Both the position numbers and the translations under genes were made by a program. Positions 17,135 through 25,710 of a DNA stretch of 47,018 bases are shown in pieces. The number at the start of each line of letters is the position of its first letter. Positions within the stretch are counted from its first letter, which is position 1. The DNA is from Sulfurimonas sp. (GTDB lineage Bacteria > Campylobacterota > Campylobacteria > Campylobacterales > Sulfurimonadaceae). Under the pieces are notes generated by a model. It saw only the letters and a program-made list of their open reading frames with translations. It made no database searches and had not been told where the DNA came from. The stretch is from contig NZ_JABIOQ010000002.1 in assembly GCF_018698455.1 (NCBI RefSeq), positions 1-47,018 of the forward strand, read 5' to 3'.

Positions 17135-18213
17135 TATTTAGCCGTAGTTCTTTGTCTAGCATTTTTAGTATCAACCCAAATATTTGGAGTTGACCCACCA
17201 GGTGTTAAGAAGATCTTAGCATCTCTGTTTACACTAAGTGCATCATTAAACTTCCCTTGAACTTTCATTTGCTCTAGTTGTAAAAGTTTAGTAGTTAATG
17301 ACTTAGAAATAAGAATATTTGCTTTGGCTTTTGCATCTGCTTGAATAGTTACAGAGTCTGCAATACCTTGAGCTTCAATTCTTTTCTTTTGTGCTATACC
17401 TTCAGCTTCTGCAGCACGTTTAAGAGCTTCTTGTTTTACACGTTGTACATCTTGTTCTGCTTTTTGAACTTCTTGTTTTGCAACTTGAACACGTTCTATC
17501 TGCTCTTTTACTTTTTGAGGAAGACCAATTTCACGAAGTTGAACAGACTGTAAATCTGCTGGTGAGTTTTTAAGTCCAACTACACTTTTTCTTACAGCAT
17601 CATCGATTTCTGTTGCAATTTTATTTCTCATTTGTGGTAATGATTCAGCATCATACTTACCAACTACATTACGAACAACATCACGAACAACAGGATTAAT
17701 AATCTTGTCTTCCCATGAGAATCCCCAGTTAGATATAGTTTGTGCTGCAAATTGAGAGTTAAGACGATACTGAACAGTAAGTTCAATTGAAACAGGAAGT
17801 CCACGTCTGTCTAGTACTGTAATCGCTGGTTTTGAAGTAATACCTGCACTACTATGATTTGCTTCAATACGAGAAGCATAGTTAATAATACGAACTTTTG
17901 TATCTACAACATATACCTTTTGAATAATAGGTACGATGAAGTGTAGTCCTGGTAGAAGTGCTTGGTCCTGGTACTTACCATTTGTACTTAAAATACCACG
18001 TTGACCCTCTTCGATGATAGTAAAAGGTTTCGCTAAAACCATCATAATTACGACAGCAATAATAAAGTAAACTATTCCAGATTTACCACCCATGTTGAAG
18101 TCTATATTTGGCATTTTAGGACCTGTTGGACCGCCACCATTACCGCCAGAAGATTTTTTAGGTCCACCTTCGCTCTTTTTTTTGTTAAAGTAATCATTCA
18201 TATCTGATGCCAT
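17134..18213 (-). CDS. SPFH/prohibitin-family membrane protein
   Basis: 359 residues. A Gly/Lys-rich cytosolic N-terminus (KKKSEGGPKKSSGGNGGGP) resembles HflK. It is followed by one membrane helix (IVYFIIAVVIMMVL), the SPFH domain starting IEEGQRGILST, and a long Ala/Glu/Gln-rich coiled coil (residues about 235-300). The coiled coil and DVVRNVVGKYDAES are prohibitin-like. Such proteins form large membrane rings around the FtsH protease. It could be called HflK- or prohibitin-like; the presence of a single gene favours the prohibitin type. Confidence 0.85.
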   Translation of the reverse strand: MASDMNDYFNKKKSEGGPKKSSGGNGGGPTGPKMPNIDFNMGGKSGIVYFIIAVVIMMVLAKPFTIIEEGQRGILSTNGKYQDQALLPGLHFIVPIIQKVYVVDTKVRIINYASRIEANHSSAGITSKPAITVLDRRGLPVSIELTVQYRLNSQFAAQTISNWGFSWEDKIINPVVRDVVRNVVGKYDAESLPQMRNKIATEIDDAVRKSVVGLKNSPADLQSVQLREIGLPQKVKEQIERVQVAKQEVQKAEQDVQRVKQEALKRAAEAEGIAQKKRIEAQGIADSVTIQADAKAKANILISKSLTTKLLQLEQMKVQGKFNDALSVNRDAKIFLTPGGSTPNIWVDTKNARQRTTAK

Positions 18214-18274
18214 TTTCTATCCTTAATTTTAATTTTATTTTCTATTGGGTGAGGCTAAAGCCACACATCCATTT

Positions 18275-19201
18275 TTACTGTTCGTCTATATAAGTTAAAT
18301 AGTGCGCATACTTGGCATTTCTACCAAATACAATGTCAAAGTAAGTACTCTGAATTTTCTCAGTCATTTCGCCACGAGAACCAGAACCTATTTCTCTTGC
18401 ATCAACTAGTGCAACTGGAGTGATTTCTGCTGCTGTTCCTGTTAAGAATGCTTCATCTGCTACATAAACTTCTTCACGAGTTATACGACGACGAACTACT
18501 TTTATACCAAAGTCCTCAGCCATTTCTATAACCATTTTTTGTGTTATAGATTCTAGTGAGTTGTCATTAGGAGGTGTAATAAGTTCTCCATTTTTTACCA
18601 TGAAAAAACATGCACCACTTGCTTCAGCTACATAGCCTTGGTCATCTAAAAGAAGAGCCTCATCATAACCACAGTCAATAGCTTCATACTTTGCCATTTG
18701 TGAGTTAAGATAGTTAGCTGTTGCTTTTGCTTTTCCCATACTTGAAGTATTAGCAGCTCGAGTCATAGAAGCGATTTTAAGCTTGATACCTTTTTGAAGT
18801 CCTTCTTCACCAAGATAAGCACCCCATTCCCAAGCTGACATTACAGTCTCTACTGGAGCGTCTTTATGGTAAACACCCATAACACCATAACCTAAAAATG
18901 CAAAAGGACGAAGATAAACATTGTCCCCTGTAAATTCATTTTTCTTTACAAGGTCAATTTGAGCTTGACACATCTCTTCAACCGTGTAAGGAATATTGAT
19001 TAGAGTCATTTTTGCAGACTCTTTTAATCTCTTAGTGTGCTCATTTAAACGAAAGATTGCATAACCTTTTGCAGTTTTGTAAGCTTTCGTTCCTTCGATT
19101 ACACCATTTCCATAGTGTATTGTGTGTGAAAGGACATGTACCTTGGCATCATTCCAAGCAACAAACTCTCCATTCATCCAAATGTATTTGGCTGCGTCCA
19201 T
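18275..19201 (-). CDS. ilvE: branched-chain amino acid aminotransferase
   Basis: PLP-dependent class IV aminotransferase for the last step of Leu, Ile and Val synthesis. Motifs: MDAAKYIWMNGEFVAWNDAKV, HYGNGVIEGTKAY, the PLP-Lys region GKAKATANYLNS, GYDEALLLDDQGYVAEASG and FLTGTAAEITPV. I chose ATG 19201, with GGAGA four bases upstream; this gives 308 residues as in E. coli. An ATG 13 codons further upstream has no homology. Divergent from the desaturase gene. The leuA gene of the same pathway lies at 34477. Confidence 0.93.
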   Translation of the reverse strand: MDAAKYIWMNGEFVAWNDAKVHVLSHTIHYGNGVIEGTKAYKTAKGYAIFRLNEHTKRLKESAKMTLINIPYTVEEMCQAQIDLVKKNEFTGDNVYLRPFAFLGYGVMGVYHKDAPVETVMSAWEWGAYLGEEGLQKGIKLKIASMTRAANTSSMGKAKATANYLNSQMAKYEAIDCGYDEALLLDDQGYVAEASGACFFMVKNGELITPPNDNSLESITQKMVIEMAEDFGIKVVRRRITREEVYVADEAFLTGTAAEITPVALVDAREIGSGSRGEMTEKIQSTYFDIVFGRNAKYAHYLTYIDEQ

Positions 19202-19318
19202 AAAATCTCCATAGTTTATAATTATGGCTATTCTATCCAAAATGCTATTTATATAGTATTAACTCTAAGAATATTTGTATATAATTTCGAGAATTAAATA
19301 TGATTTAGGAAAAATAAT

Positions 19319-20491
19319 TTGGCTGAATATACAGACTATAGAGATATAGATCAAGAACAATTACAACGCGATATTGAAGATATAAAAAAAGTTATAAAGA
19401 TTGAAAAAAAGGACTTTGATCATCTTTTAAAACTTGAAAGATGGGGCCGTGCTTCAACAATAGTTGGTTCACTAATAATAGCATTAGTGGTTATCATTGG
19501 TTCTGGTAATTTTGATGGAATTGTTTTAGAGCAGTTCGACTTTTGGCTCTTTGGTTTAGGGGGAGCTTTTTTAGTTTCAGTTGGCAACCTCTCTAGATGG
19601 GCAAACATTACACATCCTATTTTACATGGTGCTTATGACAAAGTACCGAATATCCCTTTCCGATATACAAAAAAAGGTTTTGCTTCTGGAAGTAGAAGAT
19701 TTATAGATTGGCTTGACTGGATAAAACCTGATGCTTGGGCATATGAACATAACATTATGCACCACTACCATTTAGGCGAGATGGACGATCCTGATAACGT
19801 AGAAAAAGACGTTAAATGGATACATGATATGAAGGTACCAATATTTGTAAAATACTTAGTAGTATATGCTTTTGCAATTATTTGGAAAATCGCTTATTAC
19901 GGACCTAATACTCTAAGAATTTTAGAAAACAAACAGAGAATGGCACGTGGAGAAGAACCGACACTAAAGTATGAGGTTTCTCCTTTTACTAAAAATGGAA
20001 AAGAGTTATGGAAAAGTTACTTACTTCCTTATGGACTTTTTCAGTTCGTTTTTTTGCCACTGCTGTTTTTACCATTTGGATTAAGTAGTGTTTTAAGTGC
20101 TTTTGTTTTTTTAGTGATAGCAGAGATTATGACAAATTTACATTCATTTTTAGTCATTGTGCCTAATCATTCAGCAGAAGACATTTATCAGTTTTCTACT
20201 CCTCATAAAACACAGGGAGAGTACTACTTAAGACAGATTATGGGAAGTGTAAACTATAACACTGGAAGTGATTTTATAGACTTTATGCATGGTTTTTTAA
20301 ACTACCAGATAGAGCATCACCTTTTTCCAAATATGCCTTTAAGTTTCTATCAAGAGATGCAACCTCTTGTTAAGGAAGTATGTAAAAAACATAACATAGA
20401 GTACAGACAAGAGTCTGTATTTAAACGTATGAGAATGACTTTAGAATTGATGGTTGGAAAAACTAAAGTTCTTCGTATTGATGGGGTTTAG
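19319..20491 (+). CDS. membrane fatty acid desaturase
   Basis: 390 residues, integral membrane di-iron desaturase family. Three histidine boxes are visible: HPILH (His99-His103), HNIMHHYH (from His144) and QIEHHLFP (about residue 330), with membrane segments at about 50-95 and 230-285. It begins with TTG, preceded by AGGA, and with a TATAAT at 19280-19285. The substrate is likely an acyl lipid or acyl carrier, giving unsaturated membrane fatty acids; the exact position of the double bond cannot be told. An IS3 relic follows about 130 bp downstream. Confidence 0.85.
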   Translation: MAEYTDYRDIDQEQLQRDIEDIKKVIKIEKKDFDHLLKLERWGRASTIVGSLIIALVVIIGSGNFDGIVLEQFDFWLFGLGGAFLVSVGNLSRWANITHPILHGAYDKVPNIPFRYTKKGFASGSRRFIDWLDWIKPDAWAYEHNIMHHYHLGEMDDPDNVEKDVKWIHDMKVPIFVKYLVVYAFAIIWKIAYYGPNTLRILENKQRMARGEEPTLKYEVSPFTKNGKELWKSYLLPYGLFQFVFLPLLFLPFGLSSVLSAFVFLVIAEIMTNLHSFLVIVPNHSAEDIYQFSTPHKTQGEYYLRQIMGSVNYNTGSDFIDFMHGFLNYQIEHHLFPNMPLSFYQEMQPLVKEVCKKHNIEYRQESVFKRMRMTLELMVGKTKVLRIDGV

Positions 20492-20625
20492 TTTCTCTAT
20501 TTTAGAAATCATATCTTCAAAGGAGGGTGAATATATCTATATTCCCTGTGTCTCCACTCTCAACCGTTCTTAAAGCTACCTTTTTAACTACAGTCCAAAG
20601 GTTAGGCATTTTATGCCTACCTTGA

Positions 20626-20909
20626 GTAGACCTACATAGTAGTATTGGGTTTGTGACACCTATTCAAAGGCATTTACTTCAAGATGAAGAGATTTTAAAG
20701 AAGAGACATTTAGTATACGAGAAGGCTAAAGAAGCTAATTCTCTTAGATGGAGTGGTAATACTCGTAATTGGCATTTTATCAAAGAGGTGCATTTAAATC
20801 CAAATAAAGTAAAGGCTAATAATACAACAGATATGATAGCAACTGAAATATATTCAAGTTAGACAAAGGTGGTAATTTTTAGGTACTTAATTTGGACAAC
20901 TAGCCTGAC
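20626..20909 (+). pseudogene. IS3-type transposase, C-terminal relic and right end
   Basis: The frame gives LHSSIGFVTPIQRHLLQDEE, then KRHLVYEKAKE and LRWSGNTRNWHFIKEVHLNP, the C-terminal tail of IS3-family DDE transposases that end in (R)HSSIGF.TP..RH...... and RNW....V.LNP. An upstream hairpin (TAGGCAT/ATGCCTA, 20603-20619) is the remains of rearranged sequence. The AT-rich segment 20870-20909, ending near GGACAACTAGCCTGACA, looks like the right terminal repeat of the element. The rest of the transposase is missing. Confidence 0.65.
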
Positions 20910-21502
20910 ATCTACCGATAGCAGATAGTATTAAGAAAGATTTTTATATTAAATTACTCCAAGAGCTTAGACAAAATCAAGAACAGTACTTTATTCAAAA
21001 GTTAGATTATTCTATAGATATAAATCAAGAAGCTAAAAACATATTTTTATATAAAAACTCTAAAGGAAGTAATTATAACTCTCTTGCTGACTTTGATTTT
21101 AAAGATACTAAAAAAGGTAATTTTAGATTAGAAATAGATAATGAAAAATATAATTCTAATAGAAACGATAGAGCTACTATTTACGATAAATCTCTAAAAG
21201 AAAATCTAGAAAAGACTCTTACGAGAGTAGAAATATCTTTGCTACCTCAAACTTTTAGAAATCTAAGAAAATTAGATAGCTCTAGTAAATTCTTGAGTTA
21301 TCTAAAAAATGAGATTAGTAAGTATAAAATCTATTATTTTGAAGATATAGATTTAAAAAATGATTGTATAGATTTTTATGAAAGCTCTAATTATTCTATT
21401 AGTAAAAGAGCTATTAATAAATTAAATAAAAATTATCTAAAATACAGTGATAAAGTAGATTTAGATTTTAATAGCTTAGAAGAGTTCTTCTGTAATTTTT
21501 AA
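20908..21502 (+). pseudogene. Rep-like protein, start lost
   Basis: An uninterrupted frame of nearly 200 codons ending at 21502 but with no ATG near its beginning; the first TTG start is at 21239. The centre reads RNDRATIYDKSLKENLEKTL, then TRVEISLLPQTFRNL. An xxIYDKxxE...TRxEI pattern of this kind is seen in replication initiators of small plasmids and filamentous phages, but I cannot confirm the family. The C-terminal half is Lys/Asn/Tyr-rich and very AT-rich compared with its neighbours. The left side joins an IS3 relic, suggesting that a mobile replicon was truncated by the insertion. Confidence 0.45.
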
Positions 21503-21528
21503 GTAGTTAGAGAAGAACTTATGGTTCT

Positions 21529-21936
21529 ATGGGCGAGTTTCAAAACAGAACTGATGTACATAGTCAAATGAGAACAATAAGTGAAGCAGGTGATGTTGAC
21601 TTTTTTAAAATCATTGTTGCACCGTATAGTGCTGGTAGACTTATAGATAGTGGGATGGGTACACTCAATGCGAAAAATCAATACTCTTATGAAATTCAAG
21701 ATGAAAATGCAACACTTCAGTTCTCAGGTACAAGTTCGGTAGGAAAAACTTTTACAAACACAACAGATACCGCAGTTACATACTACTTAAAAGTATTTGC
21801 AACAGATGGAGTAAGTATAGGTGGTTATGTTACAGCATATATAAGTTATGGTGAAGATCGTGATGGTGATGGTTACTATACTAAAGACTCTAGAACTTAT
21901 GATCCTGATGACAATGATCCCTTGATACCAAATTAA
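21529..21936 (+). CDS. C-terminal fragment of a secreted calcium-binding protein
   Basis: 135 residues. EAGDVDFFKIIVAPYSAGRL resembles the start of a PPC (pre-peptidase C-terminal) beta domain, ending with YYLKVFATDG. The last 30 residues, DRDGDGYYTKDSRTYDPDDN, form a thrombospondin-type-3-like calcium loop. There is no signal peptide, and the frame stays open some codons upstream of the ATG, so this is probably the tail of a larger surface protein cut off by the rearrangement to its left. It precedes the FrpC-like locus. Confidence 0.55.
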   Translation: MGEFQNRTDVHSQMRTISEAGDVDFFKIIVAPYSAGRLIDSGMGTLNAKNQYSYEIQDENATLQFSGTSSVGKTFTNTTDTAVTYYLKVFATDGVSIGGYVTAYISYGEDRDGDGYYTKDSRTYDPDDNDPLIPN

Positions 21937-21983
21937 AGAAGAATCTAAGTACCGGAAAATAATAAAATATTCAAGGAAAATTA

Positions 21984-22100
21984 ATGAATTTTATAGCTTC
22001 AACTGTAAATACATTGAGTTTTCTAAATGCCATAGGACAGGAAGTCTTTTTAATTAGCTTTATATCAAATAGTTTAGATTATAAAAAAGAGGTGGCATGA
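21984..22100 (+). CDS. 38-residue ORF, probable remnant of an FrpC-like gene 3' end
   Basis: ATG 21984 with AAGGA upstream; the product ends SLDYKKEVA and its TGA overlaps the next ATG in GTGGCATGATGG. The 552-residue protein downstream ends HYDAREVA with the same GTGGCATGATG junction to its own follower gene. The shared ending suggests this is the surviving 3' end of a second copy of that gene, re-started at a new ATG. It is too short to judge further. Confidence 0.4.
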   Translation: MNFIASTVNTLSFLNAIGQEVFLISFISNSLDYKKEVA

Positions 22101-22779
22101 TGGAAGATAAAAGAATAGATAATAATTTTATAGTTATAGGAATGGGCTTTGGTTAATAATTACAATTATTATATCTTACACATTTTTCTTTGCAGGAATA
22201 ATAGATTGGAATCAAAATATCTCAATATTTGAGATTGTCAAACAAGAAAGTCAAAGAAATGTAAGATTTATTTTTGCAATCTTTTTGTGGGTTCTATCAA
22301 CAGTTATGGCTTTTTTAAGTTTTTTAAACTTAAAAAAAGAACCAAAGTATTTTACATACCTATATCCAGATAAATTTGTTCACATACCATTTTCAATGGA
22401 ATTAAGTGAGATAAATCATTCTGATGTACTACATATCAAAAAAAGTTTTTTTCCTCTTTTTGGTAAAAGTCCTAAAAGAATTAATCCTGTACATTTACTG
22501 TTAATCATAGTGGTTCCAATTATTCAATCAATATATTTAACGATGTATTTGTATAAGGTCTGCTATTGGGTATGGAATAAAGTAGTATTGAAGAAGAATA
22601 GCAAATTGATGATTTTTAATTATATCATTATTTTTAATAAAGAACATGAGTTAATAAATATAAACTTATTCACTCATAAGGATTACTTGATACTTGATGA
22701 ATATTTATTTAAGTATTTTAATAAACATATTGAAGATTTAGAGATTAATTATAGACTAGTTAAACAAGAAGGAAAATAA
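22100..22779 (+). pseudogene. frameshifted membrane protein
   Basis: ATG 22100 opens MEDKRIDNNFIVIGMGFG and hits TAA after 18 codons. Reading resumes one frame over as LIITIIISYTFFFAGIIDW and continues to 22779, so one missing base around 22155 restores a protein of about 226 residues. It has hydrophobic segments at the start, around VRFIFAIFLWVLSTVMAFL, and at HLLLIIVVPIIQSIYLTMYL, i.e. three or four membrane helices with a cytosolic tail. No family recognised. Its position directly after an FrpC-like 3' end suggests a partner or protective protein; that is inference. Confidence 0.6.
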
Positions 22780-22780
22780 A

Positions 22781-24439
22781 ATGCAAGAAATTATATTACA
22801 ACATGGTAAAGCGACTTATGATACTGCTCAGTTTGTAAAAGAAGTAGTTGATACACAAGCAATTACAAGTGGAAAGATTAAACCAAATAATGTGATATTT
22901 ACACAAAATAAATTAACGGTTACAGGACATGGTTTAAATTTAGTAATTCCTTTGTATCAAGCATCAGAAGGTCAAAAAGAATGGGATGAGGCTATTGCTA
23001 AAGGTTTTGGTGATGTTGCTCAAGATATATTAATTGATGCTCTCTTAACAGCAGGTTATATAATTGTCGTTGGTAGTAATCCAGTTGGTTGGGCAGCAGT
23101 TGGACTTAGTGCTGTTGCTTTATCTGCAACATGGGCTAGTTCATTAAGTGGAAAAAGTTTAGGTAAGGTAATAGAAAATGATTTTGATTTAAGTAATACT
23201 ATGAATGATTTATTAAATGGAACACCAACAACAGCTGCTCTACCAGGATTAGATTCTTTTGATTATCTAGATCCAAATGACCCAAACAATTTTGACCCAA
23301 ATGATGGTAACAACTTAAATACTGATGATGGAACTGATACCTCAAACCCAGACGACGGCATCCCACCAATAGACCCAACCCCACCAAGAAGAGACCCATT
23401 AGTCCTAGACACAGATAAAGATGGTTTTATCTCAACTGTAGCGTTAGCAGACTCAAACACATACTTTGACATAACAGGCGATGGTATAAAAGAGAAAGTA
23501 AGCTGGATAGGTGCTAATGATGGGATACTTACTTTCGATAAAAATGAGAATGGTAAAATAGATGGCATAGATGAAGTGTTTGGTAACTTAACTACAAGTG
23601 GGTTTGATGAACTTAAACAACTCATAGACTCTAATGCTGATGGCGTTATAGATAAAAGAGATGAACTCTTTAACAGACTTCAAATATGGCATGACACTAA
23701 CGGTGATGGTATGAGCCAAACAGATGAATTAGTAAGCCTTAAAGAAGAAGGTATAAAAAGTATAAACGCCAATAATGTCTTAACAACAGATATAGAACTA
23801 GGTGGAGCCACTTTATCCGAAGCGAGTAAATATACTGATAGCGAAGGTAACAAAGAACTAGTAGCAGATATAAACCTAGAATACAATCCACTCCTAACAA
23901 CCATAGACACTACAACCATACCAGACTATAGCATAGACCTAGATACACTAACCCTACCAAATCTAAGAGGATACGGACTCTTTCTAAACAGCTTCATAAG
24001 CTACAACATAAACGATAGCCTCAAAGCCAAAGCACAAGAGTTAGTGACAGGGGTAGAGAGTATGAGTAGTGGCTTTACAGAGTTTATAGAAATATGGTCA
24101 GGTTATACTGAGTATGTAAATGGCGTTAAAGAGAAGTTTAACATAAGTGGAGATATAGGACTAAGTGAGTTAGATAAAAAAGTATGGATAATAGATAGAC
24201 TTTTTGGTAGAAACACAAATGCAACTGCTATAGAAACTAACTTCGAAAAAGAGATGAAAGAGTTCCAAAGCACAACTGTAATAAGTAAAACCTCTTCAAG
24301 TGTAACCATAGACTTTCAAAAAGATTACTACAACAACTACTTCCAAAAAGAGATACTAGATAGATATGAGGGTGCATTTGCACTGCAGGCTTTTTATAAG
24401 TTTGATGGTGCTCATTATGATGCTAGAGAGGTGGCATGA
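22781..24439 (+). CDS. FrpC-like calcium-binding protein with a candidate self-processing module
   Basis: 552 residues. Residues about 65-125 are hydrophobic (ILIDALLTAGYIIVVGSNPV and following). Residues about 160-205 are an Asp/Asn/Pro-rich linker. From Asp205-Pro206 (RRDPLVLDTDKDGFIS) runs a domain resembling the region after the Asp-Pro cleavage site of Neisseria FrpC, with several Ca-binding loops: DTDKDG, DITGDG, DKNENGKID, DSNADGVID and DTNGDGMSQTDE. Then come SLKEEGIKSI and LPNLRGYG, also common in RTX-type proteins. There are no RTX nonapeptide repeats and no signal peptide. The C-terminal 180 residues are unlike anything I know. Overlaps the next gene at ATGATG. Could be a secreted toxin-like or adhesin-like protein. 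Confidence 0.65.
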   Translation: MQEIILQHGKATYDTAQFVKEVVDTQAITSGKIKPNNVIFTQNKLTVTGHGLNLVIPLYQASEGQKEWDEAIAKGFGDVAQDILIDALLTAGYIIVVGSNPVGWAAVGLSAVALSATWASSLSGKSLGKVIENDFDLSNTMNDLLNGTPTTAALPGLDSFDYLDPNDPNNFDPNDGNNLNTDDGTDTSNPDDGIPPIDPTPPRRDPLVLDTDKDGFISTVALADSNTYFDITGDGIKEKVSWIGANDGILTFDKNENGKIDGIDEVFGNLTTSGFDELKQLIDSNADGVIDKRDELFNRLQIWHDTNGDGMSQTDELVSLKEEGIKSINANNVLTTDIELGGATLSEASKYTDSEGNKELVADINLEYNPLLTTIDTTTIPDYSIDLDTLTLPNLRGYGLFLNSFISYNINDSLKAKAQELVTGVESMSSGFTEFIEIWSGYTEYVNGVKEKFNISGDIGLSELDKKVWIIDRLFGRNTNATAIETNFEKEMKEFQSTTVISKTSSSVTIDFQKDYYNNYFQKEILDRYEGAFALQAFYKFDGAHYDAREVA

Positions 24440-24879
24440 TGATACTGTATAAAAGGGTCTTAATCATGTTATTTATATTATTGGCATTAAGTACAACCTT
24501 AATGGCCGGGTGGGGTGGACTGAAATATGATAATTATGCTAGTCATATTTCAAGTGAAATTGACAGAGTTTTTATCAAATATAATTTATGTAAGGACATT
24601 AGACGAGATTGTCAGGAAAAACAACTATTCTTTATGAATCAAGCAGAACCTAAAATTCAGGTAATGGTTAATTCGATAGAAAACTATAAAATAATTAACG
24701 AAATTATTACAATTGTCATTGATGAATTTGAATTATCAAAAAAAAATGGTGATAAAGATTTAACAATATACTTGAGTTTTAGTAGAAAGAATGAGAAACA
24801 AACCGGATTTTTTAGCAGTTTATTTAATGATGATGATTTTATAGAATTAGAATTAAAATTACAAGGAGAAGAAAAATGA
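24436..24879 (+). CDS. small secreted protein downstream of the FrpC-like gene
   Basis: 147 residues with a signal peptide (LIMLFILLALSTTLMAGW, cleavage likely after MAG or LMA). The mature part is charged with two cysteines (NLCKDIRRDC) that could form a disulfide, and ends with an acidic beta-like segment. Its ATG overlaps the stop of the FrpC-like gene, so the two are translated together. The position is that of an immunity or chaperone partner in polymorphic-toxin loci, but no family was recognised. Start could be 24436 or the next codon, 24439. Confidence 0.6.
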   Translation: MMILYKRVLIMLFILLALSTTLMAGWGGLKYDNYASHISSEIDRVFIKYNLCKDIRRDCQEKQLFFMNQAEPKIQVMVNSIENYKIINEIITIVIDEFELSKKNGDKDLTIYLSFSRKNEKQTGFFSSLFNDDDFIELELKLQGEEK

Positions 24880-24994
24880 GTAATGCAATGGTGAATATTA
24901 TGGTGGACAATGGAATATATGATAAGAAAGATCCTAACTTTATTCCACATACCTTTTTAAAACTTACACATCCAGATGAGGAAACACCCCTGTG
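24875..24994 (+). pseudogene. N-terminal fragment of a third gene in the FrpC-like locus
   Basis: ATG 24875 overlaps the previous stop (AAATGAG) and follows GGAGAAG. The frame gives MSNAMVNIMVDNGIYDKKD, PNFIPHTFLKLTHPDEETPL and then a TGA. The last codons come from a 27-bp transposon-end sequence at 24984-25010, so the gene was cut by that element. I do not recognise the protein. Confidence 0.5.
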
Positions 24995-25010
24995 AGTGAA
25001 TCTCCACTTT
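24984..25010. repeat. solo REP/RAYT element end
   Basis: This 27-bp stretch, ending TGTGAGTGAATCTCCACTTT, matches 46734-46760 with a single mismatch (A at the later site). At the later site it lies about 50 bp upstream of a REP-associated tyrosine transposase gene. Here no transposase is present, so it is a solitary end that interrupts the 24875 gene and sits 20 bp before the first attC-like site. Confidence 0.65.
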
Positions 25011-25030
25011 AAGGCTGCAACAAACAAATA

Positions 25031-25102
25031 GATATAACAAAAACGAGGAGACCAATAATTTACCCTAGCGGGAAAATTATTGCTCACGACAAACGTTATA
25101 TC
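25031..25102 (+). repeat. attC-like site 1
   Basis: 72-bp imperfect palindrome. The outer arms GATATAAC and GTTATATC are perfect inverses. Within are CGAGGAGAC and GCTCACG arms that pair with unpaired extra bases, then AATAATTT (25054-25061) pairing with AAATTATT (25074-25081), and a CCC-TAGC-GGG tip. The outer AAC...GTT boxes, size and bulged-arm pattern fit an integron attC site (R'', L'', L', R'). The predicted crossover is between G25095 and T25096. Confidence 0.65.
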
Positions 25103-25180
25103 CAAAAAGCCACATTATCTGGAAGTTTGAATATGCCTATTTATGAAAGTAAATTGGTAAATTAAATGTTCGGAGATTTT

Positions 25181-25407
25181 ATGAAAAAATTAGTTTTAGG
25201 ATTAGCAATGTTAGGTTTATTAACAAGTTCAGCACATGCAAAAAAGTTACAACTTGTATGTCATACTTGGTTGGTGCAACATCTGAAACGACTTGTAGCG
25301 GTGATTATAGTGGTAAAACTACAATGCAAAAGCTGTATAAAAAAGGTTGGAAGTTTCTTGGTAACATTAGTGGAACAAGTAGGTTTGTTTTAGTATTTGA
25401 AAAATAA
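25181..25407 (+). pseudogene. frameshifted small secreted protein in cassette A
   Basis: ATG 25181 (after CGGAGATTTT) starts with a clear signal peptide, KKLVLGLAMLGLLTSSAHA. Right after it, a run of six A is one short: with a seventh A the frame continues VTTCMSYLVGATSETTCSG, then KTTMQKLYKKGWKFLGNI and FVLVFEK up to TAA 25407, about 75 residues with two Cys. As it stands, the frame runs to 25393 with implausible sequence. A homopolymer slip or a sequencing error would explain it. Family unknown; small secreted proteins are common cassette cargo. Confidence 0.55.
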
Positions 25408-25476
25408 TCTTAAAATTTAATAACAAAATATAAATCATTTTGATAAAATGGTTTATATTTAAAACTGGAGTTTAAT

Positions 25477-25710
25477 ATGTTAGCTTTAAAACAAGAACAA
25501 CTATTTGATGAAATAGATATTTTACCAATAGATTTAAAAACTAAAATTGTTGATAAGATATTAGCTAGTATCACACCTTTAAACACTTCAATAGACTCAC
25601 TATGGATAAAAGAAGTAAACAGAAGAAAAAATGATATTGAAACAAACAGTGTACCACTTATTGATGGGGATGAAGTTTTTCAAAAAATAGCTAAAAGATT
25701 AAATTCATAA
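25477..25710 (+). CDS. antitoxin of the TIGR02574 addiction-module type
   Basis: 77 residues, first gene of a toxin-antitoxin pair. The sequence LPIDLKTKIVDKILASI, then SLWIKEVNRRKNDIE and the tail VPLIDGDEVFQKI follow the TIGR02574 antitoxin pattern (LP..E...l...L..S....... W..E...R......G....... EV). The stop is directly followed by the toxin ATG. The pair is cargo of the unit bounded by the attC-like sites at 25031 and 25998. A paralogous antitoxin lies at 44425-44625. Confidence 0.8.
   Translation: MLALKQEQLFDEIDILPIDLKTKIVDKILASITPLNTSIDSLWIKEVNRRKNDIETNSVPLIDGDEVFQKIAKRLNS

Noticed and set aside
22781-24439. Full RTX toxin
   Set aside because: No GGxGxDxxx nonapeptide repeats and no type I secretion genes nearby; only the FrpC-like module is supported.
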